Part shown: one piece after another, positions 18,253 through 27,461 of the stretch
Layout of the letters: each line of letters starts with the position of its first letter
How positions within the stretch are numbered: position 1 is the stretch's first letter
Assembly: GCA_023667245.1 (NCBI GenBank)
Contig: JAMPAL010000008.1
Coordinates: forward strand, 1-56,631
Direction of reading: 5' to 3'
Source of the DNA: Anaeroplasma bactoclasticum
GTDB lineage: Bacteria > Bacillota_I > Bacilli_A > ML615J-28 > CAG-313
DNA length: 56,631 nt
Notes under the pieces: generated by a model
What the model saw: only the letters and a program-made list of their open reading frames with translations
Told to the model about the DNA's origin: nothing
The model's database searches: none
Translations under genes and position numbers: made by a program

Positions 18253-19251
18253 ATGAAACAATATATTATTGGTGTAGATGGTGGTAACACCAAAACCGAT
18301 TATTTATTATTTGATCTGAATGGTAATTTTATAGATGGAATGAGAAAAGGAACATGTAGTCATGAAGCGCCTAGTGTAGGTGGATTTGATGGTGCTTATC
18401 GCATTATGAAAGAAAACATTGAGTGTTTGCTTGAACGACATCAACTTCAAATTGAAGATGTAGTTGCTGGTGCTTTTGGATTGGCTGGTGTTGATGCCCC
18501 TTTTCAAAAAGCCGCATTAGAAGAAGCGGTTCGGAAAATTGGTTTTACAAACTATCAGGTTGTAAATGATGGATTTTTGGGCATTAAGGCTGCATCTCCT
18601 ACTGGAACAGGTGTATGTTCAATTAATGGAACAGGTACTGTAAATGTTGGAATTGATGAAGAAGGTAATTGGATGCAAATCGGTGGAATAGGGTATATTG
18701 CAGGTGACGAAGGTGGTGGGTCTTTCTTATCACGCGCCGCAGTTAGACTGGCTTTTGACGCATGTTTTCGTTTTGGACCAAAAACAAAGATTATGGAAGA
18801 CGTATTTAATATGTATCAAATTACAGATAAAAAAGAATTAAGTGATGCCATAGTAGGCCAAAAAATAGATTCTACTTATCTTGTACAATCCTTATTCAAA
18901 AGGGCAAACGAAGGTGATTTACCTGCTATTCAAGTTTTAGAAACTGCAGGTGAGAATATGGCTAAATCGATTGCGGGAGTTATTCAAGAAATCCATTTGC
19001 AAGAGCCAGTTCATGTAATTTTGGCTGGTTCTGTTTGGTCTAAGGCAACAAGTCTACATATGCAAAGTAAGTTTGAGCAAGTTGTACAGGAGTTATCTCA
19101 TACTAGCTGTCAATTTATTGTTTTAAAAGAACCTCCTGTTTTAGGTGCTATCCTTTGGGCCTTAGAACTTGCTTGTGGTAAAGTTCCAGATTCAGCAATG
19201 AAAGCAAAAATATTAAAAGAAGTTATTAAATATCAAAGTCAAGTTGCATAA
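18253..19251 (+). CDS. BadF/BcrA-type sugar kinase, probable N-acetylglucosamine kinase
   Basis: ASKHA-fold kinase of 332 residues. It has the phosphate-1 motif VDGGNTKTDYLLFD at the N-terminus, AFGLAGVDAP, the INGTGTVN phosphate-2 region and GGIGYIAGDEGGGSFL. This pattern is that of NagK-like members of the BadF/BadG/BcrA/BcrD family. The start codon directly abuts the stop of the GH4 gene, implying coupled expression and a joint role, perhaps salvage of an amino-sugar glycoside (inference). It ends the metK operon. Confidence 0.82.
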   Translation: MKQYIIGVDGGNTKTDYLLFDLNGNFIDGMRKGTCSHEAPSVGGFDGAYRIMKENIECLLERHQLQIEDVVAGAFGLAGVDAPFQKAALEEAVRKIGFTNYQVVNDGFLGIKAASPTGTGVCSINGTGTVNVGIDEEGNWMQIGGIGYIAGDEGGGSFLSRAAVRLAFDACFRFGPKTKIMEDVFNMYQITDKKELSDAIVGQKIDSTYLVQSLFKRANEGDLPAIQVLETAGENMAKSIAGVIQEIHLQEPVHVILAGSVWSKATSLHMQSKFEQVVQELSHTSCQFIVLKEPPVLGAILWALELACGKVPDSAMKAKILKEVIKYQSQVA

Positions 19252-19273
19252 AAAGATACGAAAGTATCTTTTT
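19250..19273 (+). terminator. Terminator of the metK-GH4-kinase operon
   Basis: AAAAAGATAC and GTATCTTTTT form a perfect stem closed by a GAAA tetraloop. More T follows. Confidence 0.85.
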
Positions 19274-19310
19274 ATTTTTATAAGTGTCAAACACAATTTT
19301 TTGTATGCTT

Positions 19311-19442
19311 TATAATTTAAATCTATATCACGGATTTTTTCAATGCATCTTGATTTATTGAATATATACTCGTTCCAATGGAAATAGCAGGTACAAGAAA
19401 CTCTGTGATAAAGAGCATATTTTTGTTATCTATATGCTTTTT
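19311..19442 (+). ncRNA. Candidate structured small RNA upstream of argS
   Basis: TATAAT at 19311-19316 could start a transcript. A 9-bp closing stem pairs 19326-19334 with 19402-19410 (one G-U pair). Inside are two hairpins: 19339-19344 with 19357-19362, and TTCC at 19373-19376 with GGAA at 19380-19383. A 7-bp hairpin (19414-19420 with 19432-19438) followed by TTTTT then looks like a terminator. The argS promoter lies after that terminator, so this may be a separate RNA and not simply the argS leader. It matches no T-box or riboswitch class I know. The -35 is poor. Hand folding only. Confidence 0.4.
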
Positions 19443-19452
19443 GGTATATAAC

Positions 19453-19481
19453 TTGAAAAAAAATACCAAATTTGGTATAAT
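19453..19481 (+). promoter_or_regulatory. Promoter of argS
   Basis: TTGAAA at 19453-19458 and TATAAT at 19476-19481, spacer 17, with an extended -10 (TGGTATAAT). A perfect 14-base palindrome, TACCAAATTTGGTA at 19464-19477, overlaps the spacer and -10. Confidence 0.8.
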
Positions 19482-19508
19482 AATACTAGTAAAAGATAAA
19501 AAATAATA

Positions 19509-21182
19509 ATGGTGAATAAGATGTTAAAAAAATTAAAAGAAACAATTAAAGTAGGAATATTTTCTGCAATTGAAGCATTAGGGTATGCTAACCCAGAAGG
19601 TATTTCGAGTAGTGAAGATATTATTTTAGAAATACCAAAGGATAAAGGGCATGGTGATTATGCGACTAATACAGCAATGCGTTTGTCAAAAGTGGCTAAA
19701 AAGAAACCATTTGATATTGCAAATGAAATCATTTCTCATTTGAATACATCCGCAATGCATATATCACATATTGAGGTTGCAGGTCCTGGATTCATCAATC
19801 TAACGGTGGATAAAAATTATTTATTAGGTGTAGTCATGCAAATCAATCATATGGGAAACCAATATGGTCAATCTAATGTGGGGAACAATCAAAAAATATG
19901 TTTAGAATTTGTTTCTGCCAATCCCACTGGATATTTACATGTTGGACATGGCCGTGGTGCTGCATATGGTGATTCGCTAGCAAATATAATGAAAAAAGCG
20001 GGGTACCAAGTTCATAAAGAGCACTATGTTAACGACGCAGGAAATCAAATCACTAATATGGCTTATAGTGTGTATGAGCGATATAAAGAATTATTTGGTC
20101 TGCCCATTGAAATGAAGGATGACTATTATCACGGGAAAGAGATTATTCAAGTTGCTGAAGAAATTAAGCGTGAATTTGGTGATCAATATATTCATCATTT
20201 TGATTTATCGTTTTTTAAAATATATGGGACAAAACGTTTATTGGCTAATTTGCAAAAGGATTTAGAACGCTTTCGAGTAACATTTGACACGTGGTTTAGT
20301 GAAAAGAGTTTGTATGAAAGTGGAGCAGTAGAAAATGTATTGGCACTTTTGAATGAAAAGGGGTATACCTATACAAAAGATGGTGCTCTTTGGCTTGAAA
20401 CTACACGCTATACAGATGAGAAAGATCGTGTTATCATCAAAACAGATGGAAGTTATACATATTTGTTACCTGATATTGCATATCATGCAAATAAACTTTC
20501 AAGGGGATATGATCATTTGATTGATGTGCTTGGTGCAGACCATCATGGGTATATTGATCGTTTGAAAGCCGCAGTATCAATGGTTGGAGGAGATGCTCAT
20601 TTGATTGATGTAGAAATTCTTCAAATGGTACGTGTCATTGAAAATGGTACTGAAGTAAAAATGAGCAAACGAAGTGGAAAAGCAATTACATTAATTGATT
20701 TAATCGAAGAAGTGGGAACAGATGCTCTACGTTATTTTTATGTTGCAAAATCACTGAGTACACATATGGACTTAGACTTGGATTTAATGAAACAAAAGAG
20801 TAACGATAACCCTGTTTTTTATGCTCAATACGCACATGCGAGAATTTGTAGCATTTTTAAAAATGCAGAAGATGTTGGTATCGTTTTTGAACCTGTAACT
20901 ACATTTACACAGATTGATCCTACAACAGTAAATCAATTGTGCATTACTTTATTACAATATCCAAGCATAGTAGAAGAAGTTGCACAAAAAAGATTGGTTC
21001 ATAAGATGACCCATTATATTGATGAATTGGCTTATCAATTGCATAGTTACTATAATGACCAAAAAGTCATTACAGAAGATAAGGCGCTGGTGATGGAGAA
21101 ATTGACAGTTTTATATGCTGTACGCACTGTACTAGCAGATGCATTGTCATTAATTGGTGTTAGTGCTCCTATAAAAATGTAA
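19509..21182 (+). CDS. argS: Arginyl-tRNA synthetase
   Basis: Class I synthetase charging tRNA-Arg; 557 residues, usual length. Visible: the N-terminal Add-1/DALR-associated region, the HIGH-type motif in NPTGYLHVGHGRGAAYGD, the GADHHGYIDRL segment, and the KMSKS-type loop KMSKRSGKAI. A C-terminal DALR anticodon-binding domain follows. Two starts are possible: ATG 19509 has no ribosome site, while ATG 19521 follows GGTG at a suitable distance. A tRNA-Arg gene lies just downstream on the other strand. Confidence 0.94.
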   Translation: MVNKMLKKLKETIKVGIFSAIEALGYANPEGISSSEDIILEIPKDKGHGDYATNTAMRLSKVAKKKPFDIANEIISHLNTSAMHISHIEVAGPGFINLTVDKNYLLGVVMQINHMGNQYGQSNVGNNQKICLEFVSANPTGYLHVGHGRGAAYGDSLANIMKKAGYQVHKEHYVNDAGNQITNMAYSVYERYKELFGLPIEMKDDYYHGKEIIQVAEEIKREFGDQYIHHFDLSFFKIYGTKRLLANLQKDLERFRVTFDTWFSEKSLYESGAVENVLALLNEKGYTYTKDGALWLETTRYTDEKDRVIIKTDGSYTYLLPDIAYHANKLSRGYDHLIDVLGADHHGYIDRLKAAVSMVGGDAHLIDVEILQMVRVIENGTEVKMSKRSGKAITLIDLIEEVGTDALRYFYVAKSLSTHMDLDLDLMKQKSNDNPVFYAQYAHARICSIFKNAEDVGIVFEPVTTFTQIDPTTVNQLCITLLQYPSIVEEVAQKRLVHKMTHYIDELAYQLHSYYNDQKVITEDKALVMEKLTVLYAVRTVLADALSLIGVSAPIKM

Positions 21183-21188
21183 AAAAAG

Positions 21189-21221
21189 AAGTGTATCCTA
21201 AACAATGTGGATACACTTTTA
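21189..21221. terminator. Bidirectional terminator between argS and tRNA-Arg
   Basis: AAGTGTATCC (21189-21198) pairs with GGATACACTT (21209-21218). A T run follows on both strands, so it can serve argS and the converging tRNA gene. Confidence 0.8.
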
Positions 21222-21229
21222 TCACACTA

Positions 21230-21304
21230 TGGCGCCCCTAAAAGGAATCGAACCTTTATCACAAGAATCGGAATCTTGCATTTTATCCATTAAACTATAG
21301 GGAC
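21230..21304 (-). tRNA. tRNA-Arg (anticodon CCG)
   Basis: Full cloverleaf on the minus strand. The acceptor stem is GTCCCTA with TAGGGGC (one T-G pair), the anticodon stem is CAAGA/TCTTG with loop TTCCGAT, the T stem is AAAGG/CCTTT with loop TTCGATT, and a 3' CCA is encoded. The anticodon CCG (21269-21271) reads CGG, a rare codon in such A/T-rich genes. An extended -10 (TGCTATAAT, 21315-21320) lies just upstream. Confidence 0.95.
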
Positions 21305-21314
21305 TATTCAATTT

Positions 21315-21320
21315 ATTATA
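21315..21320 (-). promoter_or_regulatory. Extended -10 promoter of tRNA-Arg
   Basis: On the minus strand TGCTATAAT places TATAAT ten bases before the tRNA 5' end. The -35 region is weak. Confidence 0.55.
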
Positions 21321-21375
21321 GCATGATATGAAAAAAAAAACCTTAAAATAGCATAAAAAAACGCTTATTAAAAAC

Positions 21376-21404
21376 TTGAAAAAGGCTTCAAAATATGGTA
21401 TAAT
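21376..21404 (+). promoter_or_regulatory. Promoter of the yggS-sepF-ylmH-ileS operon
   Basis: TTGAAA at 21376-21381 and TATAAT at 21399-21404, spacer 17, with extended -10 (TGGTATAAT). It is the only clear promoter for seven closely packed genes. Confidence 0.85.
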
Positions 21405-21432
21405 ATAGATAATATGGAAAGAAGGTGTAAAA

Positions 21433-22092
21433 ATGTCAGCGATTGATCAGGTCAACAAGATAAAAGTAGCTCTACAGGATAATCCCAATATTAGAATTAT
21501 TGCTGCAACAAAATATTTTGATGTTCCTAAAACAAAAGAAATTATTGAAGCAGGCATAACAGAAATAGGAGAAAATCGCAAAGATACTTTCTTAGAAAAA
21601 TATGAGGCATTCAAAGATTATCCAATCACTTGGCACTATTTTGGTGTCATTAAGATACCACCAAAACTTTCACCCAGTTTTATTGAATGTATAGATTACT
21701 TGCATTCACTAGATTCAATTGATTTAGCGAATGCGATTAATAAGGCGAGAAAAAATAGTACACCTTTAAAATGTTTTGTACAAGTGAATTTATCAGGTAA
21801 TGCCAATAAAACAGGATTAACTGAAGCGAAGGTTATCCCTTTTATCAAAAACTTAGCAAAATATGAAAAAATACAAGTGGTAGGTCTTATGACGATTGCC
21901 CCAATTACATTCGATGATGAAGTACTAGCGGGTTATTTTGACACAATGCAAGAATTGCAAAAAGAAGTTCAAGCATTGTCTTTACCTTATGCACCTTGCA
22001 CGGAATTATCAATGGGAATGAGCAATGATTATAAAATTGCTGTTGAGCATGGTGCAACAATGATTCGAATTGGAACACTATTATCAAAATAA
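21433..22092 (+). CDS. YggS/PROSC family pyridoxal-phosphate homeostasis protein
   Basis: A single-domain TIM-barrel PLP carrier of 219 residues (YggS, YlmE in Bacillus). The PLP lysine is Lys27 in AATKYF. Also seen are IGENR, VQVNLSGNANKTGL, VVGLMTIAP, LSMGMSNDYKIAVEHGATMIRIGT. The normally conserved segment after WH (G-x-x-Q-x-N/R-K) reads WHYFGVIKIPPKL here, so that loop is unusual. Position before sepF and ylmH matches the Bacillus ylmE-sepF-ylmG-ylmH order. AGAAGGTG precedes ATG 21433. Confidence 0.9.
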   Translation: MSAIDQVNKIKVALQDNPNIRIIAATKYFDVPKTKEIIEAGITEIGENRKDTFLEKYEAFKDYPITWHYFGVIKIPPKLSPSFIECIDYLHSLDSIDLANAINKARKNSTPLKCFVQVNLSGNANKTGLTEAKVIPFIKNLAKYEKIQVVGLMTIAPITFDDEVLAGYFDTMQELQKEVQALSLPYAPCTELSMGMSNDYKIAVEHGATMIRIGTLLSK

Positions 22093-22109
22093 GGATAGAG
22101 GTCAAATAT

Positions 22110-22445
22110 ATGTTTGGAAAAAATAAAAAGGAAGAAAAAAAATTAGGGTCTGCTTTTGACAGACTCTTAAATTATACATTTAAAAAAGATGAAGATATGG
22201 ATACACAGTTGATTGAACTTGCGGATATGGTTATTGCCAATCGCCCATTACTTGCTAATTTTGAACAATTAGAAAGCTTAAACAAGGTAAATAACGCGAT
22301 TGCCTTTTTATCAGGTGTTATTTATGCGCTAGATGGTGAAATGTATATCCTTAGTAATGAAACAAGACTCTTTGCGACAGGGAAAGCTTTAGAGGATGGT
22401 TCACTAAAAAAATATATTAAGGATTTTGGATTAGATAACGAATGA
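22110..22445 (+). CDS. sepF: Cell division protein SepF
   Basis: SepF binds FtsZ and the membrane and helps assemble the division septum in Gram-positives. The 111-residue protein has a short N-terminal stretch, a lysine-rich region, and the C-terminal SepF core (VIANRPLLANFEQLESLNKV, then AIAFLSGVIYALDGEMYILS). It is shorter than Bacillus SepF (about 150), mainly through a shorter linker, and the sequence is diverged. The call relies on both the core pattern and its place between yggS and ylmH. Its stop overlaps the ylmH start by 4 bases. Confidence 0.78.
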   Translation: MFGKNKKEEKKLGSAFDRLLNYTFKKDEDMDTQLIELADMVIANRPLLANFEQLESLNKVNNAIAFLSGVIYALDGEMYILSNETRLFATGKALEDGSLKKYIKDFGLDNE

Positions 22446-23167
22446 TCAAAAGATTAGGCGACTATTATCAAGCAGCACTGGCTGGTAATATTGTATTGAC
22501 TAAATTTTTAGATTTAGAAGAAATCAAAGAAATTCAGCAATTGAATAAAGAGGGGCTAAAGGTATATCTCTATGGAGGGTATGCTAGCGCAGAGCGAGTT
22601 CGTGCGATCATTCAGAATGAATTGTATCCAGTGCCGCTACCAATGGATTATCGAATTGCGATTTATCAAGGACGTTTTGATCAGCAATATAGTCAAATTG
22701 GTCATCGTCATGTGCTTGGTAGTATCATGAGTTTAGGAATAGAAAGAAATACTTTTGGTGATATTTATATACAAGATGACACAATTTATTTGTTCATTAC
22801 CGAAGAGATGGAAGGCTATTTAATAGAACAGATGCCATTGATTCAGCATCAACGCCTCTCATTTCAAAAAATATCTCTATTAGAAGAAGAAATCACTTGT
22901 GATATCTCATATGAAGAAATTCTTGTTTCTAGTATGCGACTAGATGCGATTATTGCAAGGAGTGCTCACGTAAGTAGAAACAAGGCAAATGAATGGATTG
23001 CTGCGAGAATGGTAGCTATTGATCATAAAGAATGTACAAATCCTTCAAAAATATGTAAATGTAATGAAATGATTAGTATTCGTAAATTTGGAAGAATTAC
23101 GATTATTGAAAATATGAGAACAACTAAAAAAGATCGCCTAGTCTTAAAAGTAGGTATCAAACACTAG
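22442..23167 (+). CDS. ylmH: YlmH-like S4-domain RNA-binding protein
   Basis: 241 residues with a C-terminal S4 RNA-binding domain at about 165-225 ([20 protein letters not shown], then [12 protein letters not shown]). The N-terminal part ([34 protein letters not shown]) matches the YlmH family. YlmH homologues bind ribosomes and are linked to ribosome rescue and to division in Firmicutes. The gene overlaps sepF and is followed by ileS after 8 bases. The ylmG and divIVA genes usual in this cluster are missing here. Confidence 0.85.
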   Translation: MIKRLGDYYQAALAGNIVLTKFLDLEEIKEIQQLNKEGLKVYLYGGYASAERVRAIIQNELYPVPLPMDYRIAIYQGRFDQQYSQIGHRHVLGSIMSLGIERNTFGDIYIQDDTIYLFITEEMEGYLIEQMPLIQHQRLSFQKISLLEEEITCDISYEEILVSSMRLDAIIARSAHVSRNKANEWIAARMVAIDHKECTNPSKICKCNEMISIRKFGRITIIENMRTTKKDRLVLKVGIKH

Positions 23168-23175
23168 GAGGAAAT

Positions 23176-25914
23176 ATGAAAGAATATAAAGAAACATTAT
23201 TAATGCCTAAAACTGACTTTCCAATGCGGGGGAATTTAGGCGTAAATGAATTGACCATGCAACAAAAGTGGGAAGATTTAAAAATATATGATAAAGTTAT
23301 TCAAAAAAACGAAGGGAAAGAACCTTTCTTTCTGCATGATGGACCACCTTATGCAAATGGTAGTATCCATGTTGGACATGCTATGAACAAAACCTTAAAA
23401 GACTTTTTGGTTCGTTACAAATCTATGAATGGATATTATGCTCCATATTTACCAGGCTGGGATACGCATGGTTTACCAATTGAAACTGCGCTTTCCAAAA
23501 ACAAAAAGATTAATCGCAAAGAAATGAGTATACCTGCTTTTCGTAATCTTTGTGAAAAATATGCTTTAGAACAAGTGGAAATTCAAAAAAAAGGATTTAA
23601 ACGTCTAGGTATTTTAGGGGAATGGAATGATCCCTATATTACACTGAATCATCAGTATGAAGCAGAACAAATCCGTTGCTTTGGAGCAATGGCTAAGAAA
23701 AATTTGATTTTTAAAGGATTAAAACCAGTATATTGGTCACCTTCTTCAGAAACAGCACTTGCGGAAGCAGAAATTGAATATAAGGATGTAAAAAGTAGTT
23801 CCATTTATGTAGCTTTCCCAGTAGTGGATGGTAAAAACATTTTATCATCCAATTGTGAATTGGTCATTTGGACAACAACGCCATGGACTATGCCTGCTAA
23901 TTTGGCAATTTGCGTTGGACCTGATATTGAATATGCGGTAGTAGAATCTGGTGGACGCTATTTGGTAGTAGCAACTGAATTAATCAATACTGTATTTGAA
24001 ACACTTGAAGCTACTGATTTTAAAATTGTGAGAAGAATGATGGGAAAAGATTTAGAAGGAATTACATATCGTCATCCTTTATATGATAGAATTTCTCCTG
24101 TTATTTTAGGTGATCATGTTACATTAGATGCAGGTACAGGGCTTGTTCACACTGCTCCAGGACATGGTGAAGATGACTTCATTGCGGGTAAAAAATATGG
24201 TCTAGATGTACTATGCCCAGTAGATAGTAGAGGTTATATGACAGCTGAGGCTGGAGAATTTGAAGGACTTTTTTACGAAGATGCCAATTCAGTCATTTTA
24301 CGTCGATTGAATGAAGAAAATGCATTGTTAAAAGAAATTGAGATTATTCATAGTTATCCACATGATTGGCGAACCAAAAAACCAATTATCTTTAGAGCAA
24401 CTGCCCAATGGTTTGCTTCCATTGATCATTTCAAAGAAGAAATACTTAGTGCAATTAAAAACGTGAATTGGGTGCCCAACTGGGGAGAAGTCAGAATATC
24501 CAATATGATCAAAGATCGTACCGATTGGTGTATTTCTAGACAAAGAGTGTGGGGTGTACCTATTCCTATCTTTTATGCAGAAGATGAAACACCAATTATT
24601 GATCAAGAAGTTATTGATCATGTAGCTGATTTATTTGAAGAATATGGTTCAAATGTTTGGTTTGAGCGTGAAGCAAAAGATTTATTACCAGAAGGATATA
24701 CACATCCAGGTAGTCCAAATGGAAAATTTACAAAAGAAATGGACATTATGGATGTTTGGTTCGATTCTGGAACTAGTCATCAAGCAGCACTTAAATTACA
24801 TTATGGTGTATCTCAAGCAGATGTATATCTAGAAGGCTCAGATCAATATCGTGGTTGGTTTAATTCAAGTCTAACAACAAGTGTTGCATTAACAGGTAAG
24901 GCACCTTACAAAACAGCAATTAGTCATGGCTTTACGTTAGATGGTGAGGGTAGAAAGATGAGTAAATCACTTGGAAATACCATTGATCCAGTTGCTTCTT
25001 GTAATGAGTTTGGAGCAGATATTTTCCGCTTATGGGTAGCCAGCATTGAATATCAATCTGATTTTAAAATGAGTAAAGAGTTATTAAAGCAAGTGAGTGA
25101 ATCCTACCGAAAAATTAGGAATACTTTCCGTTTCTTATTGGGAAATTTATTTGATTTTGATCCAGAAACAAATCGGGTATCTTATGAAAAATTACCCGAA
25201 ATTGATCAATTTATGATTTGCAAGTTAAATGAAGTGATTGAAACTGTGCATGCAAGTTATAATCAATATGAATTTGCAGAAGTATATAGAGGAATACTAA
25301 ACTTTATTACCAATGAGCTTTCTTCATTTTATTTAGATTTTACAAAGGATATTTTATATATTGAAGAGGCCGATTCACTTGAAAGAAGAAGTATTCAAAC
25401 CGTATTTTATGATACGCTTTATGCTCTTGTAACGATGCTAACACCAATTATTCCTCATACTGCTGATGAAGTTTATGGATATATGCCTGGCAAAAAACAA
25501 GAAAGCGTATATTTATGCGATATGGTAGTACCTGTGCACTATATGAATGCCAAAGAATTACTTGCGAAATATGAAGATTTAATGGTAGTAAGAGATGATG
25601 TATTGAAAGCCTTAGAACTCGCAAGGAGTCAAAAGATTATTGGAAAGAGTATGAATGCAACCGTATTGTTGTATCCAACCGATAAAGTGGCAAAACTCAT
25701 CACAACATTAGACGTAGATTTAAAACAAATTTTTATTGTATCAAATTTTAATATAGCTACTAGTGATTTCGATGGCAATGAGTATCCATCAGGAAAAATT
25801 GCTGTTAGCGCTGCAGAAGGTTTAACTTGTAGTAGATGTTGGCAGATTGTCAATGCACTTAACGAAGGTGAACTATGTCCACGTTGTGAAAGGATTGTAA
25901 AACATATCAAATAA
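23176..25914 (+). CDS. ileS: Isoleucyl-tRNA synthetase
   Basis: Class Ia synthetase of 912 residues, usual bacterial length. The HIGH motif is HVGH at 65-68 in [13 protein letters not shown], and KMSKS is at 594-598. It has the CP1 editing domain ([25 protein letters not shown]) and a C-terminal zinc finger (CSRCWQ...CPRCERIV). This is the eubacterial, mupirocin-sensitive-type layout. There is no T-box leader; it lies inside the yggS operon, 8 bases after ylmH, as in many Firmicutes. Confidence 0.96.
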   Translation: MKEYKETLLMPKTDFPMRGNLGVNELTMQQKWEDLKIYDKVIQKNEGKEPFFLHDGPPYANGSIHVGHAMNKTLKDFLVRYKSMNGYYAPYLPGWDTHGLPIETALSKNKKINRKEMSIPAFRNLCEKYALEQVEIQKKGFKRLGILGEWNDPYITLNHQYEAEQIRCFGAMAKKNLIFKGLKPVYWSPSSETALAEAEIEYKDVKSSSIYVAFPVVDGKNILSSNCELVIWTTTPWTMPANLAICVGPDIEYAVVESGGRYLVVATELINTVFETLEATDFKIVRRMMGKDLEGITYRHPLYDRISPVILGDHVTLDAGTGLVHTAPGHGEDDFIAGKKYGLDVLCPVDSRGYMTAEAGEFEGLFYEDANSVILRRLNEENALLKEIEIIHSYPHDWRTKKPIIFRATAQWFASIDHFKEEILSAIKNVNWVPNWGEVRISNMIKDRTDWCISRQRVWGVPIPIFYAEDETPIIDQEVIDHVADLFEEYGSNVWFEREAKDLLPEGYTHPGSPNGKFTKEMDIMDVWFDSGTSHQAALKLHYGVSQADVYLEGSDQYRGWFNSSLTTSVALTGKAPYKTAISHGFTLDGEGRKMSKSLGNTIDPVASCNEFGADIFRLWVASIEYQSDFKMSKELLKQVSESYRKIRNTFRFLLGNLFDFDPETNRVSYEKLPEIDQFMICKLNEVIETVHASYNQYEFAEVYRGILNFITNELSSFYLDFTKDILYIEEADSLERRSIQTVFYDTLYALVTMLTPIIPHTADEVYGYMPGKKQESVYLCDMVVPVHYMNAKELLAKYEDLMVVRDDVLKALELARSQKIIGKSMNATVLLYPTDKVAKLITTLDVDLKQIFIVSNFNIATSDFDGNEYPSGKIAVSAAEGLTCSRCWQIVNALNEGELCPRCERIVKHIK

Positions 25915-25931
25915 AGAAGGAGATTGGAACA

Positions 25932-26789
25932 ATGATAATTTATTTCTTTAAAGATCGTAGTAAGGGTCCGATTGATTTTTATGAATTGATAGATGGATAT
26001 TTTGATAAAATACCGAATGCAAAGATTACATCAAATGATGAAGAGGTTTTTGTTGATCTGTTTCTCCCACCTTTTGGTTGTTCTTATCGGTTTTCCATTA
26101 CGAAACGTTCGAGGGTAAAAAGTTTGTATCGCTTAAATGCTGACTATTTTAATACTTTTTTGGTTTGTGAAATGCCGGATGTTGTACCACAATTTGTTAT
26201 TCGTCTAATGTTAAAGCAAGTTGGAGAAGTTTGTGCCAAATTTGAACTCGCTGTATACCATGATATGATGAACAATATTTGTGAATTTAATATGCTTGAC
26301 TTGATACAATTATTTCCAAAAGAAAGAGCAAAGTATTTAGAGGAACATCCTGAAATTGTGACTTATAAAGTTGACCAAGATATGTTAAATGAAATTTGTG
26401 AATGTCAATCTAAATTAGAAGAATTGCCTAAATTATTAGGAAGAGATATTGTCGCTTCACCTTATATTGTGTTAAAAGACAATACCGATCGAATCTATTT
26501 TAGCGTAAACTGGCATGTAGGTGTACCTACTACCTTTCCTCCACATTTGGATTTTGTACATATTGAAGAAGAAGAAAACTTAGTGAGTCTAGTCCCTATT
26601 CATATATTTTATAAATATGTAGAACGATATATGACGGAAATCAAAGATGGACTTGTAAAAACACAAATCAAATGTTTGAGAGAAAAAGAAAGTATAAAAG
26701 CAAAAAAATTAATCAAAAAAATGCGAAAATCAGTTATATCTACTTTTCACTATGAAGTAATTCAATTGACTGATTTAATTGAAAAATAG
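25932..26789 (+). CDS. Conserved-looking protein of unknown function
   Basis: 285 residues, not recognised. No signal peptide or membrane segment is seen. It starts MIIYFFKDRSKG, has a central segment rich in Cys (VCEMPDV, EVCAKFEL, NICEFNML, EICECQSK) without a clean zinc motif, and ends in a basic helical stretch (ESIKAKKLIKKMRKSVI). It has an AAGGAG site and sits tightly between ileS and deoC (17 and 9 bases), so it is surely translated. Mixed alpha/beta by eye. No function is proposed. Confidence 0.75.
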   Translation: MIIYFFKDRSKGPIDFYELIDGYFDKIPNAKITSNDEEVFVDLFLPPFGCSYRFSITKRSRVKSLYRLNADYFNTFLVCEMPDVVPQFVIRLMLKQVGEVCAKFELAVYHDMMNNICEFNMLDLIQLFPKERAKYLEEHPEIVTYKVDQDMLNEICECQSKLEELPKLLGRDIVASPYIVLKDNTDRIYFSVNWHVGVPTTFPPHLDFVHIEEEENLVSLVPIHIFYKYVERYMTEIKDGLVKTQIKCLREKESIKAKKLIKKMRKSVISTFHYEVIQLTDLIEK

Positions 26790-26798
26790 GAGTATGAA

Positions 26799-27452
26799 AT
26801 GCAAATAAATAAATTTATTGATCACACTTTATTAAAGGCTTCTGCGACTGATCAAGATATTCAAAAACTTTGTTCAGAAGCTATTCAATATGATTTTAAA
26901 AGTGTGTGTGTAAATCCTGCCTATGTGAATTTAGCAAGCAAATTGCTAGAAAATACAGATGTTTTGGTTTGTACTGTAATTGGCTTTCCGCTAGGAGCAA
27001 ATACAAAAGAAATTAAAGCGTTGGAAGCGATGGATGCCATTCGCAATGGTGCAGATGAAATTGATATGGTCATCAACATTGGTAAAGCTAAGGCGCATGA
27101 TTATGCTTACATAGAAGAAGAAATCAAAATGGTTGTTGCTGCGAGTGCAGGTAAGACAACGAAAGTGATTATTGAAACATGCTATTTAACAGATGAAGAA
27201 AAAGTAGCATGTTGCCTTGCCGCAAAAAATGCTCATGCCACATTTGTTAAAACATCCACTGGATTTGGTTCTGGTGGGGCCACACCTGAGGATATTCACC
27301 TCATGAGAGAAGCAGTAGGACCAGAAATGGGGGTCAAAGCAAGTGGCGGAGTCCGTACACTTCAAGACTTAGAAGTGATGGTAGAAAATGGCGCAACGCG
27401 AATTGGTGCATCATCTGGCGTAGCAATTATGCAAAACATTCAACATGAATAG
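26799..27452 (+). CDS. deoC: Deoxyribose-phosphate aldolase
   Basis: Splits 2-deoxyribose-5-phosphate to glyceraldehyde-3-phosphate and acetaldehyde in deoxynucleoside catabolism. The 217-residue TIM barrel shows [41 protein letters not shown], the Schiff-base Lys in [14 protein letters not shown], and [10 protein letters not shown]. It is followed after 9 bases by deoD, its pathway partner. Confidence 0.96.
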   Translation: MQINKFIDHTLLKASATDQDIQKLCSEAIQYDFKSVCVNPAYVNLASKLLENTDVLVCTVIGFPLGANTKEIKALEAMDAIRNGADEIDMVINIGKAKAHDYAYIEEEIKMVVAASAGKTTKVIIETCYLTDEEKVACCLAAKNAHATFVKTSTGFGSGGATPEDIHLMREAVGPEMGVKASGGVRTLQDLEVMVENGATRIGASSGVAIMQNIQHE

Positions 27453-27461
27453 GAGTAGATT

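Noticed and set aside
19274-19508. T-box leader before argS
   Set aside because: No AGGGTGGNACCGCG-type box or specifier-loop features; the structured span ends before the argS promoter.
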